A stretch of 64,000 nucleotides of DNA from Leptasterias polaris (lineage: Eukaryota > Echinodermata > Asteroidea > Forcipulatida > Asteriidae): the NCBI GenBank assembly GCA_037783415.1, contig JAZGTN010000120.1:310001-374000 (forward strand), written 5' to 3'. The translations under genes were made by a program, and so were the position numbers. The notes below the pieces were generated by a model, which had not been told where the DNA came from, did not search any database, and saw nothing but the letters and a program-made list of their open reading frames with translations. How positions within the stretch are numbered: position 1 is the first letter of the stretch; every line of letters starts with the position of its first letter. Of the stretch, positions 27,301 through 42,300 are shown in pieces.

Positions 27301-30300
27301 TTTGCCTGCGTCAAGTCAATACTGCTATGGACTCGGTTTTAAATTTGTAACCTTCTTTGGCACTGTGTTTTGTTGTTTTTAGTGGTTTCTATAAATTCTT
27401 TTTCATTGTTCGGGGTTTAGTTCAGTAGTGTTACATGTACTATTGGTCTTGGTTTAGAGTTTACTTGATTTATTGACATACTTCGATCACTGGTTTTGCT
27501 TTGGTCATTGTTTTATAATCAATAAAGTTATTTTTAATTTTTTATTTTGTTGAGAAACCTACATTTTGAGTCGCTGTCCTACTTTTTGCATTTCCTCGCG
27601 TCTTAACCCTATTCGATCCCTAGATTAGTTGAGTTTTTCTGAAGTGAGTTTCCCCAGTGCATAGTTTTATTTAGTTTTATTCAAGTGGTCCATTTTTCAG
27701 GGTTACACAGACATCAGTTCTTATATCTATCATTCAAATTGAAAGGAGGGTTGAGTGTGCGCTGTGTATGCATTGACCACATAATATCATACTGCAGGCT
27801 GGCATAATGCAGCTTGATGAGAGAAACACAAAAATGCAAGAATTTTTTTCATACGACCTTTGGTTCTCGAGTTATGCCTAATTTTGCGCGCTCATTTTCG
27901 CGTCATTTTCAGCAATTTTTTGGAAAAAAGGCGAAAAAGCACAATTTTGGGTTTCTACAATTAATTTTCACATTTAATTTTTGATAAAAGGTCACTGGAA
28001 TGTAACGAAAAAACAACGAAAAAATAAAGCGGATTCAACATTTTGTTTTGGCGTTATCGGTTGGAGAAAACCCCACTTTGTCAAATTCGCCTTCGTGGAA
28101 CAAACCCAAAATTGGGAAAAATTACTAAGTCAGCTAATTAAATATGCGTAAATGCTCTCCTGGCAAAACGCAAGTACTTAAAGATATACCACTTGGAACA
28201 TTTGCTTGTCATGTATAGATCTTTATTTTTCAGCAATGATATTCAAGATTACATCAAGTTTAGGCAAATTTATTCTAACTAATTACCTTTTTTTCGACAA
28301 AAGTGCCTAATTAAATATGCGTATATGCTCTCCTGGCAAATCGCAAGAACTTACAGGCATACCACTTTGCACATTTGCTTGTCATGTATAGATCATTATT
28401 TCTCAGCAATGATATTCAAGATCACATAAAGTTTATGCAAATTATGCTAATTAATTACCCACTTTTTGACAAATGCCTAATTAGATATGTGTAAATACTC
28501 TCCTGGCATAATGCAGGTACTTACAGGCATATAACTTGGCACAAGTTTTCTGTAGTGTTTACCCTTCATTTCAAGCTACTTATAAATCAAAGATTACACA
28601 CCAATATTATGCTAATAAGGCTTATTAAAGTACATTTGAAAAGAGTGACTGAGTGAATTACTTTTCTTTTCAGGTGCTTAGGTAAGTATTCATTATTTTC
28701 AACTTTCATTGAATTTGAAATGCCGTCAATAACATTTAGGGCTTGCAGAACTGAAGGAAACAGGTCCTTGTAAGTTTTACCCGAAGCTGCAATCCGATTT
28801 CTAATGGCCTCTAACAACGCCGTACGTGGCTTTCCAGCCCAGTGATCTGTGTTTAAAAAAAATAAAATAAGGGAAAAGAAAGAAGAAGAAAAATATATAA
28901 TAAAAAAAAAAAATGGAAATGTATATACAATTTTTAAAAAAAGAAGACATTTTTTACCAACTTCTGGTGCTACACATTTATTAATAATTGTTTTTGTAAA
29001 TTATTACTGTTTAAAAATTTATTATCTTGTTTTTATACTAAAAAAATCAAAATAGTTAACAAGAACCCAAGTAAAGCTTTTTTTACGACGGGAGTCTAAT
29101 AATAAACGGAACAGCCAACACGTCATTTTTACGTCTTCCGATTGGTTGATCATTCTTTATTTTGGTCACGTGACCGATACCCCGCCGTTGCATGCACTGT
29201 ACACACGCCCTTCATAGTACTATTTTTTACATTGACCGACTTTCGTGTCTCATTTTCCAGTCAAAATCATTCATAATCCTCACAATTTTATGTTTTTATT
29301 AAAATACAACATTACGGCTACTGAAACAAGGAAAAATAATTACCTGGGACTCGAAATTCAGTCAGTAAAGTGTGAAATTCTTCGGCAGACCTCCCGACAC
29401 ACGCTCGACTTGGGCAATGAAAACAGGATCGTCATCATCGACCGGCGACAGTGGATCTGAAAATTGAAGTACAGAACTAGTCAACTTCAGCGCTCAATTC
29501 CTATGCTTTTTGGAAACAAAATAATACAATCCATATACCAAAATAATGCTGAATGTCTATATTTTTACGAAACTATATCGATATTTTCATATTTATCGTA
29601 TTTAAGAAGGAATATTGGGTACTTTACCTGGTTGTCGTTTTCCACTTCGCGTCGCCATATTGGAAAATATCGAAGCCGTAGTTGCGTAGTCATGGGTTTT
29701 CCCCAGCTAAAAATAGCATTGTTTGGGTCATAGGTTGCTGAAAACGTCACGGAATCGTCGAAAGCAAACAACGGTAGGGGTGAGCATGCTGTCCCAACGC
29801 TTTTCGGGAGGGGCTCCTCGGGCGCTAAATTGCGTGCATAGCGCTGTGTGTGTGTACAGTGTGCGTGCACGGTCCACTGGCAATCGGCTGAAAATTTACG
29901 TGCTGCGTTTGCGGTACCTACTATCAATCCAAACCACAGTGAATGGTATTGAAGATCAAATAGTCGGTAATTAAATTGGGGCCAACCTTACTTTCATCTT
30001 TACAACAGTGTACATGTACCACGAACAAAAATGTTCAAAACTATTTGCGCAATGCGTAGTGCTAGTCTAAGGGAGAAATCACACCCAGACACCCCCAGAC
30101 CTCTCTGCAGTAAAATCAATCAACCAGCCCCACAAACCTTGTTTACACACACTCAAACACACAGTCTCTTTCACCAAAAGTCAATACAAAACTCAAGAAC
30201 CAGAGTCGAGTGCTTGGGTTCCTTAGCTAGAAAAATGAATCAAGTGTTATTACATTAGTAGATTTGGGAAAGTGTGTGGATGAGCCGACAGCTCTCAGCC

Positions 30301-33300
30301 AATCAGAATGACCATACTGAGAGCAGACGTGTACTCTTTTGATAAAATGTCAGTTACTAGACAGTTTCACATCAATAGCATTCTCTGAAGTAAACATTAA
30401 CAGTATTGAAGTGTATTTGCATCATAATTTGTTGTACACTTTTATAAGAAAACAGCAAGTGAATTAAGTTTTCAATGTAACTTCAAATGGAAATTTTCAA
30501 TTCAGATTTGTACAAGTATTGTTGAACAATGTCCAAAAGATAATAACCCCAGGAAAAACTTGTAAACTTTCATCACAGCAGTCACATCATTAATCATTCA
30601 CACAAAAACACAACCAAAATGAGGCTGAAAGAATAAACAGTCTGGCACCTTTTATGTATCCATATTCTTGTCATTACTGTGTATAGGGACTCAGACAGAC
30701 TGTTAGTGAGTACAAACCTTGGAATGGCTCTCCTTTAAGCCCTTCACCTGGACACTCATCTCTCCCTCTGCCTTCTTGTGTTTGGCCACCATGGCTTCAA
30801 GGAAGGCCAGAGCATTGTTACTCCCCTGGTCTTCCCTACCATCATCCCCATTACTGCTGTTATTGGTGTTCCCATTACCATCTACATCCCGTCCCAGGGC
30901 GGTGTATGGGTTGGCTATGGTGTATCGCTGCTGGCCATTGGAGGGTCGGAGAAGCTTCGTTCTCTCAGCCTGAAGGGGAGACAAACAAAAATTACACAGC
31001 CGTTATAAAGACATGATAACAATTATGTAAAGAGCTTGAAGTACAACCACTATATTAAAGGGGTTTGGGATAAACCATTCATTTCATTTTGGGATGCTTA
31101 TTTGCTTTACAATAAGATACAGGTCACTGTTTAAATCTGCCTTAAGCACCGGAGTCGGTCATATCCCTGTATTGTAGCAACTCAGTTTACCTGAAATCGG
31201 CATATTTGTTTGGGACCAGTGAGCCTTATTATGCATTGACGTCATCTCGTCGCCATCTCAGAGGTAAAATGATGACGAAACAATGGAAAATGCACATCTT
31301 GTACGCGCCGCACAGAGAATGGGCCAATGAGCAACCATCTTTTGACCTCTAGCAGAGGGCGCCCTACTCAAATGATGTCAATAACAGATCTAAAACAACA
31401 CAGAAATGTGTTGCCTAATGCCAAAATCAGACATTTCTCTGAAATAGTGAAAATGGCGTTAACAGTAATAAAGACAACCAAAACACCAGCCTTGATATAA
31501 ATGTGATGTGACGTCTTAAACATTGTATTATGTGCCTTTTTTAGCCTTCGAGAAAGACTCTGCTAGGGTCGAAACGTCAGGCCACTAACTTATTTTTTGC
31601 ATTTTTTACATTGTATTATGTTGAGAAATACATATTCTTAATCTACATTACAGGTATTAATCAAGAGCTTTTATTCTCATCGTTTAGATCAGTAAGTAAG
31701 CCAAGATTTGAACTCTAGCAGGAAGCGCCTGGTTTTGACATGGGGTGCCACAAACCATAAAGATAAGTACATAATGTACTACTGTACATGTTGAATACTC
31801 ATAGACAAACTCGGAACACAGCATTACATGAGAAAATTAAAGAAGAGAAGAAAGAGCAGATTTTACATATTTGGCTGAATTGCAACTCGTTTTGCCAGGA
31901 CCTAGATTCTGTTTACACAAGTCATGTAACCATCTGGTGCTCCCAAATCAACATAACATCATGACTAACCCGCCTATCAGTGCCATTTATCACATCTACT
32001 CTTGTCATATTCCTCACTTTATCGAACCGACGTTCAAATTGAATAATCAGAAGACAATGTCTGATACCAAGACTCTGAGATATATTATAGGATTAAGATG
32101 TCATATTAGATTGTCAGCTTAGTGTGTGCAGTTTAAAGTGGAGCTCTAACCTCAGAGAAAGTTATATCAAATGCTTGTTAGTAGTATCATGGAGGTAGAA
32201 AATATTCAGCCCTAGAGGATCCTGGAGGCTTCACAGACCACTGTCATCATTGACCTGGTCTTCAACCTTAGTGCCATGTTAAACTTTCTGATCTTCTTAC
32301 GGAAGTTCCCCTTCTACGCTTGAAAGTTTACAAGAAGAAAATTCCCAGGTAGGCTTATGAAGCACGTTCTACTGTGTAAGAGCAGGGGTTGATTTCAAAA
32401 AGACCAAATATTAATCTTGAGCTTTGGATTGGACCAGTCTTAACTGCTAAGCAAAGTGTGATGTCACAATACAAATCACTATGCTGGTAGTGAAAACTCA
32501 TCAAAAAGATGAATCTTAGTGCTTTGTGGAACAAAGGGCTGGACTAGCCTTAATTAAGGCTCTTTGAGCTAGTCCCAAGAACGATACAGATGAACATGCA
32601 CCGAATCCACCAACGCTACAGTAAACCAATGCCCGGCAGTCCATACACACAATACACCCCTACACAGTCTGTACGGACGATAAACATGCACAAGCACCGA
32701 GCCCATGTGAGCTCCATGCGTGGACAGTGCGTGGACAGACTGTGTGCTCGGACAAATAAGACAGCCTTGCAATCAAGGCTAGCCCTGGACAAATATTTTC
32801 AGCCCAATAATGTTGACTAGTCATGAATACAGCCTTGCTGTTTATTTTCCCTTATCCCACATGTCTAACCTAAGACATCATGACCAGCCAACAAGACGGC
32901 AACATTAGTCTTATAAGAGATCCCATCACTCTCTCAAGTGTCAGTGTCAGACAGTTTGATTATTCCAGGAATGAACTTCCCTTGTGTGATTGAACACTGA
33001 ACTTAAATTACTTGTACACATGATCAGAAGAAATGACACTGGCAAAAAAGAAGGTTAATAAAAAAAAATTAAATACCCAACATGATGGATATGTGCAATA
33101 TCAAAGGGAGACTCAATTTAATATCATTTGATGTATAATAGACAGTTTTATTAGTGTGAGATTTTATAAATTTGAAACTTAAAGGCCTGAAATTACACGC
33201 AGGCCATATAACCCCCTGTTGCCCCTGGTCTTGGCCTTGTTGCCCCTTCAAAGATTTTCCAATGGAAGTGCCCTTTGCCAAATAAATGGCCTTGCCCTCT

Positions 33301-36300
33301 CAAAGATGAAATTCCAGGCATGTTTGCATGGAAGGAAAATAATCTTGAAACTAGTAGGTTTGAGGTAACATCATTCACCCTTTGCATGGTCAGCCATTTG
33401 CGTGTAGAGCCTCGAATTGGTGACAAGTAGAAGCATTATATAACTCTGTATTGTCATAGTAATGTAATGATACTTTCATCTAAACAGATGCATAAATACA
33501 ACACAAATGAAGCATGAAGTCAAGGCTCTACACGCACATGGTGGATCCGTGCAAAGAGTGAATAGTGTCTAGTAACATTTGCAATAACACCATGCAGGAA
33601 CATGTACTTAAGTCTCTTATGAGTGGCAGTGGTTCTGAAAAGAACCAGTGGTGAGTGGTGTAACAATTCAACATTTTGGATCAGTATCTTGATCATCTTT
33701 CCCTCCTGAAGATAAACAGAGTAACTGATCCAAACTAGTCAGTTCTTACATCACCAGTTCTTTTCAGACACACCACAGCTTTAACACAAGATCTCATCAG
33801 CAGTTCCACTGCAAACCTTAGTTTCACAATAGTTTTATTCATACATAGTTTTATTCATTTGATTCATACATCTAAAGAATCTAGATGTAATAATGGGTAT
33901 GTTCAGACAGCGTACTAAAGTTAGACCCGAATCGGTTTAACTTTACGAGCAGCGGGGGGGGGGGGGGGGGGGGGGCGGTCGTAAAAATAAAACTACCTTG
34001 TGTTCAGACAGCTCGAAGTTAAACCCGATACGGTTTATCTTCGGTTTTAAGAGGTCAAACAGCACTGTGACCCAACACAACAACATCCGGTTTATTCACA
34101 AAAGCACACGCATGGCCCTGTCTATACTGCCAGCGCTGGAAACATTCACATTTTGCAATCAGTTTTATTTTTTTAAACAGGAATTTTAATACAGAGCGGG
34201 TGTTAAATACCTCGCATTTTTAGATTGCGTTTTTTCCAATGTCCTGATGCCATCCGATCGTCCCGAAGTGTCGCTATTTTCGTTTCGTCCCCCCGTCCAT
34301 TCTTTTTTTCCACAGGATATCGGCACTGCAAACACTGCAAAATGCGCAATAATTTCCCTGTTTGAACTCCTTATACACAACCATTTTGCATGATATTCTT
34401 CCTTGTATTTCTGCTGGCATTTCCACTTCTTCTTTGTGGTGATGACTTTCAACGTTTGTTTTTGTGGATCGATGTATGTACTGACTGCATGTATACAGAT
34501 CACGTGCGTGAAGGTATTTCTGCCAGGCAGCCAATAACGAATTTTCCTATTGGTTGATGTGTAGGACATGGATATTATTGGCCAATAGGAAAATTCGTTA
34601 TGAGCTAAATGTTTTATAGGGGGGATTGGCAATCTGGGAGATTTTAGACGTGCATGTGACGTGTTGGTATATTGATGTCTGGAGTTTGACGCATTTTTGG
34701 TGATCTGTAAAATTCTGGATAGGCTACTCCAATTTACCGTCCGATCACTACGTTTATTGACGTGTTGATTTTCAAGCAGGAACCAACTGACATGGCTGAA
34801 AATGTAGCGTTATTACAAATTTATACACGATCGTATTCAGAGATATTTTTGTGAAAACGAACCTAAATTACAGGTGAGCAAGATGGAAATAACCCGAACA
34901 AAAGACCACGCTTTCTCTCATTTCGACTCGTGTTCGTTGAGGCGTACGCAAGACGTCTTTCAGGTCAACAGTCACCGTGGAGGACTTAAAACCGGATGTC
35001 ATTCTGTCCACACGCCGTGTTAAAAGATAAACCCGAACTGGTTTAGACTTAGACCGTCCCGCTGGACGGTCTAAGTTTTGGGGTTTAGACCTGATCCGGT
35101 CTAACTTTTTTTGCGTTCAGACGCAACAGAGTTGAACCAGAACCGGTCTAAGTTGAGTTAGACCAACTTTAGACCAACTTTAGTATGGCGTGTGAACGAC
35201 CTCTATAAGATGAAACCAAGCTGTCTTCATAAACTCAATCTGAGACATGTATAATCCTGTTACAAACAATAATATTGGCCTAGAGAACTAGATATATGCA
35301 CAGATTGTAGACACAAAGTCTCAAGTATAAAATCCTGCCCATAGGCAACTTCCACATTGATAACAAATTTCAAATGCCTTCTCCATTAACTAGCGACTGA
35401 TCTTAAAAACAAACTGGTAAACAAAAATAACACGCATTTCCAACTTTACAGCTACCAAGCTGTGCCGACAACATTTAAAGACAATGTACAATGCACAGTC
35501 TTGTTGATTATTGAACAACTCAGTCTGAGAGCTTTCAACTATGAACTTTATAACAGATTTGGGGTTTGAACAAAAACATTTTTACAAGCCAAAATTAGGG
35601 CTGGATAGCTCAGTTGGTAGTGCCAGCACATTAATCAGGAGGTCACAGATTCAAATCCTGATCTTGTCAATTTTCTTTGTTCAACACTGAATTACTGAAA
35701 ATTTACCCAGTCAGTTTTCCTTGTGGTTTATTACTTGAACTTTACAACAGTTTAGATCATCCAAAGAAATATTTCTGTATACAATTTTGTCACAGTTGAG
35801 AAAACTTAATTGGAAAACCTTCAAAGTGACCCAATCAAATTGAGCCTGATTTGAACAAACACAAATCCCTTACAGAAAATATCAACCATTTTCTCCAAAT
35901 CACCGATGATTAAAATCCATTTGTATCTTATTTTGACTGCCAGTATGTTGTTTTCTTATATCAATGGCCAAATAAATAAAAATAGTAACAACAATGGAAA
36001 AAAAGTTTGTTTTAATTGTTTTGCATCACGCGAATTGGATTCACAGACGCCCTCACACGGTCAAAAACACGGCAAATTAGAGGATGGAGTATAAATAATA
36101 ATAATAATTAATAACAGTTCTTAGTTAGCGCAGAATCCACCTAAACGGGTGCCCAAAGCGCTTCACACAAACACTAAAAGTAAGAAATAAAAATGCACAA
36201 TGTGTAGATAAACTTATTCCCCCAAACAGTTGTGTACTTTCTCTTTAATGCTTACTGCATACATGTATGTGCCTTCATGTACTGACTACATCTGATTTGA

Positions 36301-39300
36301 TAAGATATCTGATTCAATTACTGACCTTATTCAATAAGTCACTGTTTAATTTTAACAGCAATGCATTGGGCCCACAGCGAGAAACACCTGGGCTCCATGG
36401 TGCTATGTTTATTGACCCAAACAACTACGGTCGTTTCTTGACGAGTGGAAATCAATTAAGCAAGGTGAAATGACCAACCAGGTTAGTGTAGTAATCAAGC
36501 ATGTTTAATTATTGAGCTCTCATGGTACGGTGAATTTGAATAAGGATGATACAACCTTAATATGTAACGTATTTCTAGTTCATAATTTAACAGATCATTT
36601 AATGTCTTTACTGATACCTGACAGATAGCTGTGTGATCAATTTCAATTCAAGTTTAAATCAACAGTACGTTCATATTTAAGGCGGGAAATAAAAAATGTC
36701 AAAAGTTCTTGTCGTACAAACTTCTTCTTTTTTAATTATTGTTTTCTTTCATTTTTAAATTCTCACTCTATAGTCCCAAAGACCTAAATGTACAATTGCC
36801 ATGGATCTATACCAGTCTAAAACAGTAGCAACGCATTGCAGTTGAAATAATAATACATGCGTTATGAGTGTGTATGGTGTGCAATGAGCAATTACTGTGT
36901 TTTTAATATTAAATGATAAATAGTAATATTTGCATCTGCGTACTGTTCCTTTTCTAAAATGTGTATGCGCGTACTGTTCCTTTTCTAAAATGTGTATGCG
37001 CGTACTGTTCCTTTGAGGATGCTGTTGACTTCATCTTCATCTGGACTGTTATTATTCGTGTGTCAATTAAAAAGAGTTCCAGCCGAGCATAACGTGTCAG
37101 TATGTCATCGCATTTCATCATTATAGCAGTCTGGCTTCAACAGAAGTAATGAGGGGTAACCAAAATGTCAGCTGGGGTCAGGTATCCAACACAGGTAGAC
37201 TTGTAACAGTCTTCACTGATACCAACTTACTGAGGTAAAATTGTTTCCAGATATTTTATGAATAGTATGTAATGGACTTGCCAAATGGCATATTATGTTT
37301 CAGTATTTTGCCTGTATGCAAAACACTCCACTCTGTACATTGGATGCACTGTATTTGACTTCTCCTAGTCTAGTTGTGAAGACAGGTTTGTACTAGTAGA
37401 GTGTACTTGCATATAAAATCCCAATCCCAGTGTATGTAAATTGTTCCAGTAAACTTGTTTTGTTCAACCCAGAAAAAGAAAAAAAAATACTAAGTCAGTT
37501 TCCCTAGTGGTTTATTACTTGATATTTGAAATTAAATGCGATCCCTCTGCTGCCGCTTCCCAGATTGTATTGTAAACTTGGGTGTGATCCCTGGCTACAG
37601 GGCAGTTACAGGTTGAATGGCTTCTGACTGGCACCCCTAAACAAAGATATTGACAAAATAGGAAGACCACCAACATTAGGGCTAGATAACTCAGTTGGTA
37701 GAGTGCCAGCATGTTAATAATTGGTTATACTTGTTAACAGTCAATACATCAATGAATTTGACATGTAGGGCACAATTTTTAACAAAAATACATACATTGG
37801 ACAAATACCTCAAAGCTTAACTTGTTTTCTCCAATAGTTTTTTCTAACTTTCACATTCATTGCTTTTGCTGCACTATTTCAAAAGTAAAAAAAAAATGTC
37901 ATGAGTCAGTTATGTACAATGTACCTTATCATGTCAAAACTCATTTACAAATACTCCAGAGAGAACAGAAGTGTTAATAAATGATGTCATGTTCAATTTG
38001 TTGAATTGGGCACATGTGTGACAATGGAAGACCAATCCACATAATTATTTACGTATGTACAATCCTTCATTGAGCAACTGTAAATATTATCAGTGTTCAA
38101 TTTTTATACTGAGCCGCAGGCCTGAGGCCAGTGTTTTTAGCATCGGACAAATACACTTATGACCAGACAGTCTTGTGTTTTTAATAATACCCCCACTGTG
38201 TAATACATTTGATTAAATATAATTTTAAAAAAATGTCAGCCTTATAAGTCTGATGAATATCTTTCAATTCTGTTGAGTATCAAAGTATACAATTGAGATA
38301 AACTCTTAGCGTTTGTTGAAAATAAAAACATTTTGTTTTGATTTTGGTCTTGTAATAAAAGTCTGGTGCAATAAAAACGTAAACTACAAGCTGTGCTGTC
38401 TTGTGGACTTTCCCCTCAAATTCAAGCCCTGATGTAAACATGCTGTCCATATTCCCAAAGTAAAAACTATTTATTATTGAATAAATACAGCAAGCAATTG
38501 TTTCATATCATTGAGATTACATTCAAATATGCAGGTACAGTATTGAGGCCAGTTGTGTAACTGTGTAAATAAGTTAAGTATAACTGCACAAAATATGACT
38601 GGTTTGGAAGTGTCATCACAAAATAAACACTTTTAAAAGGGTTTTAAGCTAAAATGATTTGATTCTAGACGTTTTTGGTCAGCACAGTAATAAGGGTTAC
38701 TCAATGCTGTTTGAAGACAACAAACAGCATTGGTTTCCTATAGATTTTCCATGGAAGTGCCCATTGCAAAATGGCTTTGCCCCCTAACAAACAAGAAATT
38801 CCAGGCCTGGTAATTATCAAACAAAACCAATGTGTTTAAAGTTTCAATTGGATAGCTCACTGTCCTGATTATAAAGATCAAATCAGTTCCAATCCTCCTG
38901 AGAAATAATTCCAACTGAAGTGCTGTTAAACTTGAGGAAATAGCATTTGGAGTTTTCTGCAACTGAAATAAGGTCTATTTAAATGTCCACAATATTCCTG
39001 ACAAATCATACACTGTTTATCGTTATTTTGACTAAACTGTATGACATCCACTTAATGAAATTTTCGCTGGTTGGTTGGATGGTACCATTTATTGAAAACT
39101 AGAGGATGGGAGTTAATTTACTCTTCCCCAAAACAACATTGTGCTTTCCCTTTAAACAGGTGGAATAATATTCTCAACTGAAGTGATCAGAGACACGTAT
39201 TTGTAGCACTTAGTTACCGATAATGACTGTACATTGATACCAAGTCTGGTGGAGTAAAATTTCTTGGGTTTAGTAATGAAGCCAGTAGGTGCCCTTGCTG

Positions 39301-42300
39301 CATTTATTCTTGCGCTATGAAACAGTTAAATCTGAATGCACATTGCACAAAGTTAATTGTTTAGATTTACACGCACCATAAAATACTGGCAAATTTTCCT
39401 TTTGCATCTTATTACATATCTGCACACCTCTGATGACGCTCAGCTCTGGGCAGGCTAACCATTACCATTAACTTCTCAACGGGGGTGTTGGGGCATTTGA
39501 AGTGGCTTGATACTCTGATCGCAGATGTGTGATTAGACAGCCAGAGTGTGATATCTTATGACTCAGCATGTTTTACTGAACCCCTGTGGGTCCTAGGGTG
39601 CTTGGCTCTGGGCTGGTAAATGACAATTCTTAGGGGGTTAACTGCTCATATAACATTATTTCTGCGTCAAATATTAACATGGTGTTGAACCTAAACCCCT
39701 TGGGTCCTCAGGAAGATGTCCTTGGCTGGTAAATGTGGGACTAACAGCGCTTCTAATATTAGTCCATCTTGTGCCATTTTCTCCATCTTCTCTTAGTACA
39801 ACCATTCTTTCCTCCACAGTACAACCCAAATCAGAAAATTAGAATTCTTCAGGGTCTACTGCTCTTCTTCAATTCTTTCTGCATCATTCCTAGTGGTTGA
39901 CTGGAGTTCAATCCCACAAAACCAAGCCCCATGGGTCAACTAACACACCTTTTTGGCTGGTGAGTGACATTTCTGGTGGGGTGGGGGAGAAGATGATCCA
40001 GGCTTGGGGTAAACTGCTTGTGCAACTTCAGGTCATCTTTATGGTGCTGCTGCATCATGGGTCATCAGGGACCAGCCCCGAGATGTGTCCAATTTTATAG
40101 ATGTATTAGAAGCAGACAACACTATGTCTCTGCAGAGTAAACTTTTGTGGCCAAGCACATAAGCAAATACCTGACATGATATTTTGACTGGTAAACTTTC
40201 TGGTGCATGCCAATTTATGTACTCAAGCAGTTCTAAGAAATTCTCCCCAGGGTCCCCTGAAATTTTCCCCAGGGATAACGACAATTCCTTGGGAATATTC
40301 TGAATATTCTTTATTTAACTCTTATCTTGTTACTTGTTACTGGTACTGTTTTTAAAAGGGCTCTTCACAAATACAGCCTACTTGTACAGTGTGCCAAGAC
40401 AATTGTTTGTGGCACACTTAACAACACTAAATGATTAGATTAGATTCAATTTTAATATTTGGTTATGGTACAATTTCCGCATCTTCCTTGGAGTAGTACA
40501 GAGAATGACAATGACAGTCATAGTGTGATCATGCAGCAAAAAGGAGAAAATAATAAAGGTCTAACAACCATTACAACATTAGCTTCCTGATATAAATCCA
40601 CAATCTATCAAAGGATAACTTTCCAGTAACACTACATTCAGTGATTAAATTTATTCCCAAACTGACTGATTCAATTTCAAAGCAGTACCATTTGATGAAC
40701 ATTACCCCAACCCAACACTAAGCAATCATGGTAATGGAGTATTCCACTGTAAGGCCCCATGAAACCAGCCAACTTTTAAGCATGGATCATAATGTGGTGT
40801 TCCCTGACATGACATCCATTAATGTCACAGACTTTGTTTGCACACAGTGTGACGATCAAATTCACGCGTAGTTGATGATTCACTTTAAGTATTAGTGCCA
40901 CTCATGAATACAATGTATGAAACTTTGCGTCACCTACACGTACATTGAACGTGGTGATGAGTGCATTCAAAGAGATTAACGAGGCGAAGAATATTGCACT
41001 GTTTGTTGAATTAACTGTGGGCAACATACATACAAAGCTAGTGTGCATCTTCTTATGCACTGCAGTAATAATAATCATGTCGCATTGTTAACCAACATAC
41101 TTTGTTTTGTTTAGAAGTATCTTCTTTTTCCCCCTTCACTTTTTCCCCCTTCACTAATTTCCAACAGGAGCAGTTCCTCCATTGTGATACTTGACAAGGA
41201 GCTACCTACGACATCTACATTTTTTTTCAAAACCTAAGAAATATTATTAAAATGTAAAGTACATTTTTCTAAGGCACTATGGTTTGAAACCTGCAATGGA
41301 TCCCTTTCTTTAACAGTGCCATTTGCATACAACAGAAGCCACTAAACCAAACCATATTCTCAATGACAGTTATAAATGCAGGTATGGTGTACTGTTATTA
41401 TTCAGTTGACCTTTATTATTTTCTAACAGGCTATTTGGAATGTAATGCCCTTGATCAGCACTGATGCCCCCATGATAACTTGAGATAGACTTTCAGATGT
41501 TCTACAAAGTTACCCTCATACTAGCTTCTCCATGGGTAAACAATTTCATTTGTTATTTTTTAATTCTGGTTGTGAAGCCAAGTACTCTCAGAAAAGCGAC
41601 CTTAATCACAATACTAACTAGCCAATAGCCCCATAGAGAGAATACAAGGTAGGAAATTTCAGTTTTAGTAGTGGGAGGGAAAACCCCCAAGATTTATTCA
41701 AGGGAAACCCACAATCAGGTAGGGACTGAAAACCCAATCCACATCGTGCCCCCAGCAGGATTCGGACCAGGTTCCCAAAGGTGGAAGGCTAGGACAGATA
41801 CCACTATGCCAAACCCATCGCCAAAACCAAGCTTGCATTGTTGTGAAACCATAACCCAGGCAGGCATTGCATGCAAAAACTGTATGTGTAAATAGAGTAC
41901 TGTGGGAATGATGCAATTTTGTAACCTCAACAAAAGCATTGTCCCAACTGTAAATGCCAACTGATGGTCTTCTTTATCCCATTGCTAGTATTCTAGCAAG
42001 GATTTCCAATTGGGGGATCTATTCTTTTGAATATATTTATATTTTTTAAGTGGGTAGTTTATTTCACAAAATGTCCAATCACAGGCTCTTATTCTGACGA
42101 TTGTTTATATTATAGATGTATTGCTTAGACTACAGCATCCTTGTGGACTTTGAACTTTTTTTACCACAAAGCAAAATGATTGAAAAAGTTGAACCCATCT
42201 TAGGCTGACCGAGAACACACTTTACATTGGTGTTGGGGAAAATTAGCAATCTCCCCCAGCAGCTAGAAAAATAGACCACTTGCATGACGAAACACTCTAA

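Noticed and set aside
34186..34632. 148-codon minus frame as transposase
   Set aside because: No recognisable domain; it crosses the hairpin and has irregular composition.
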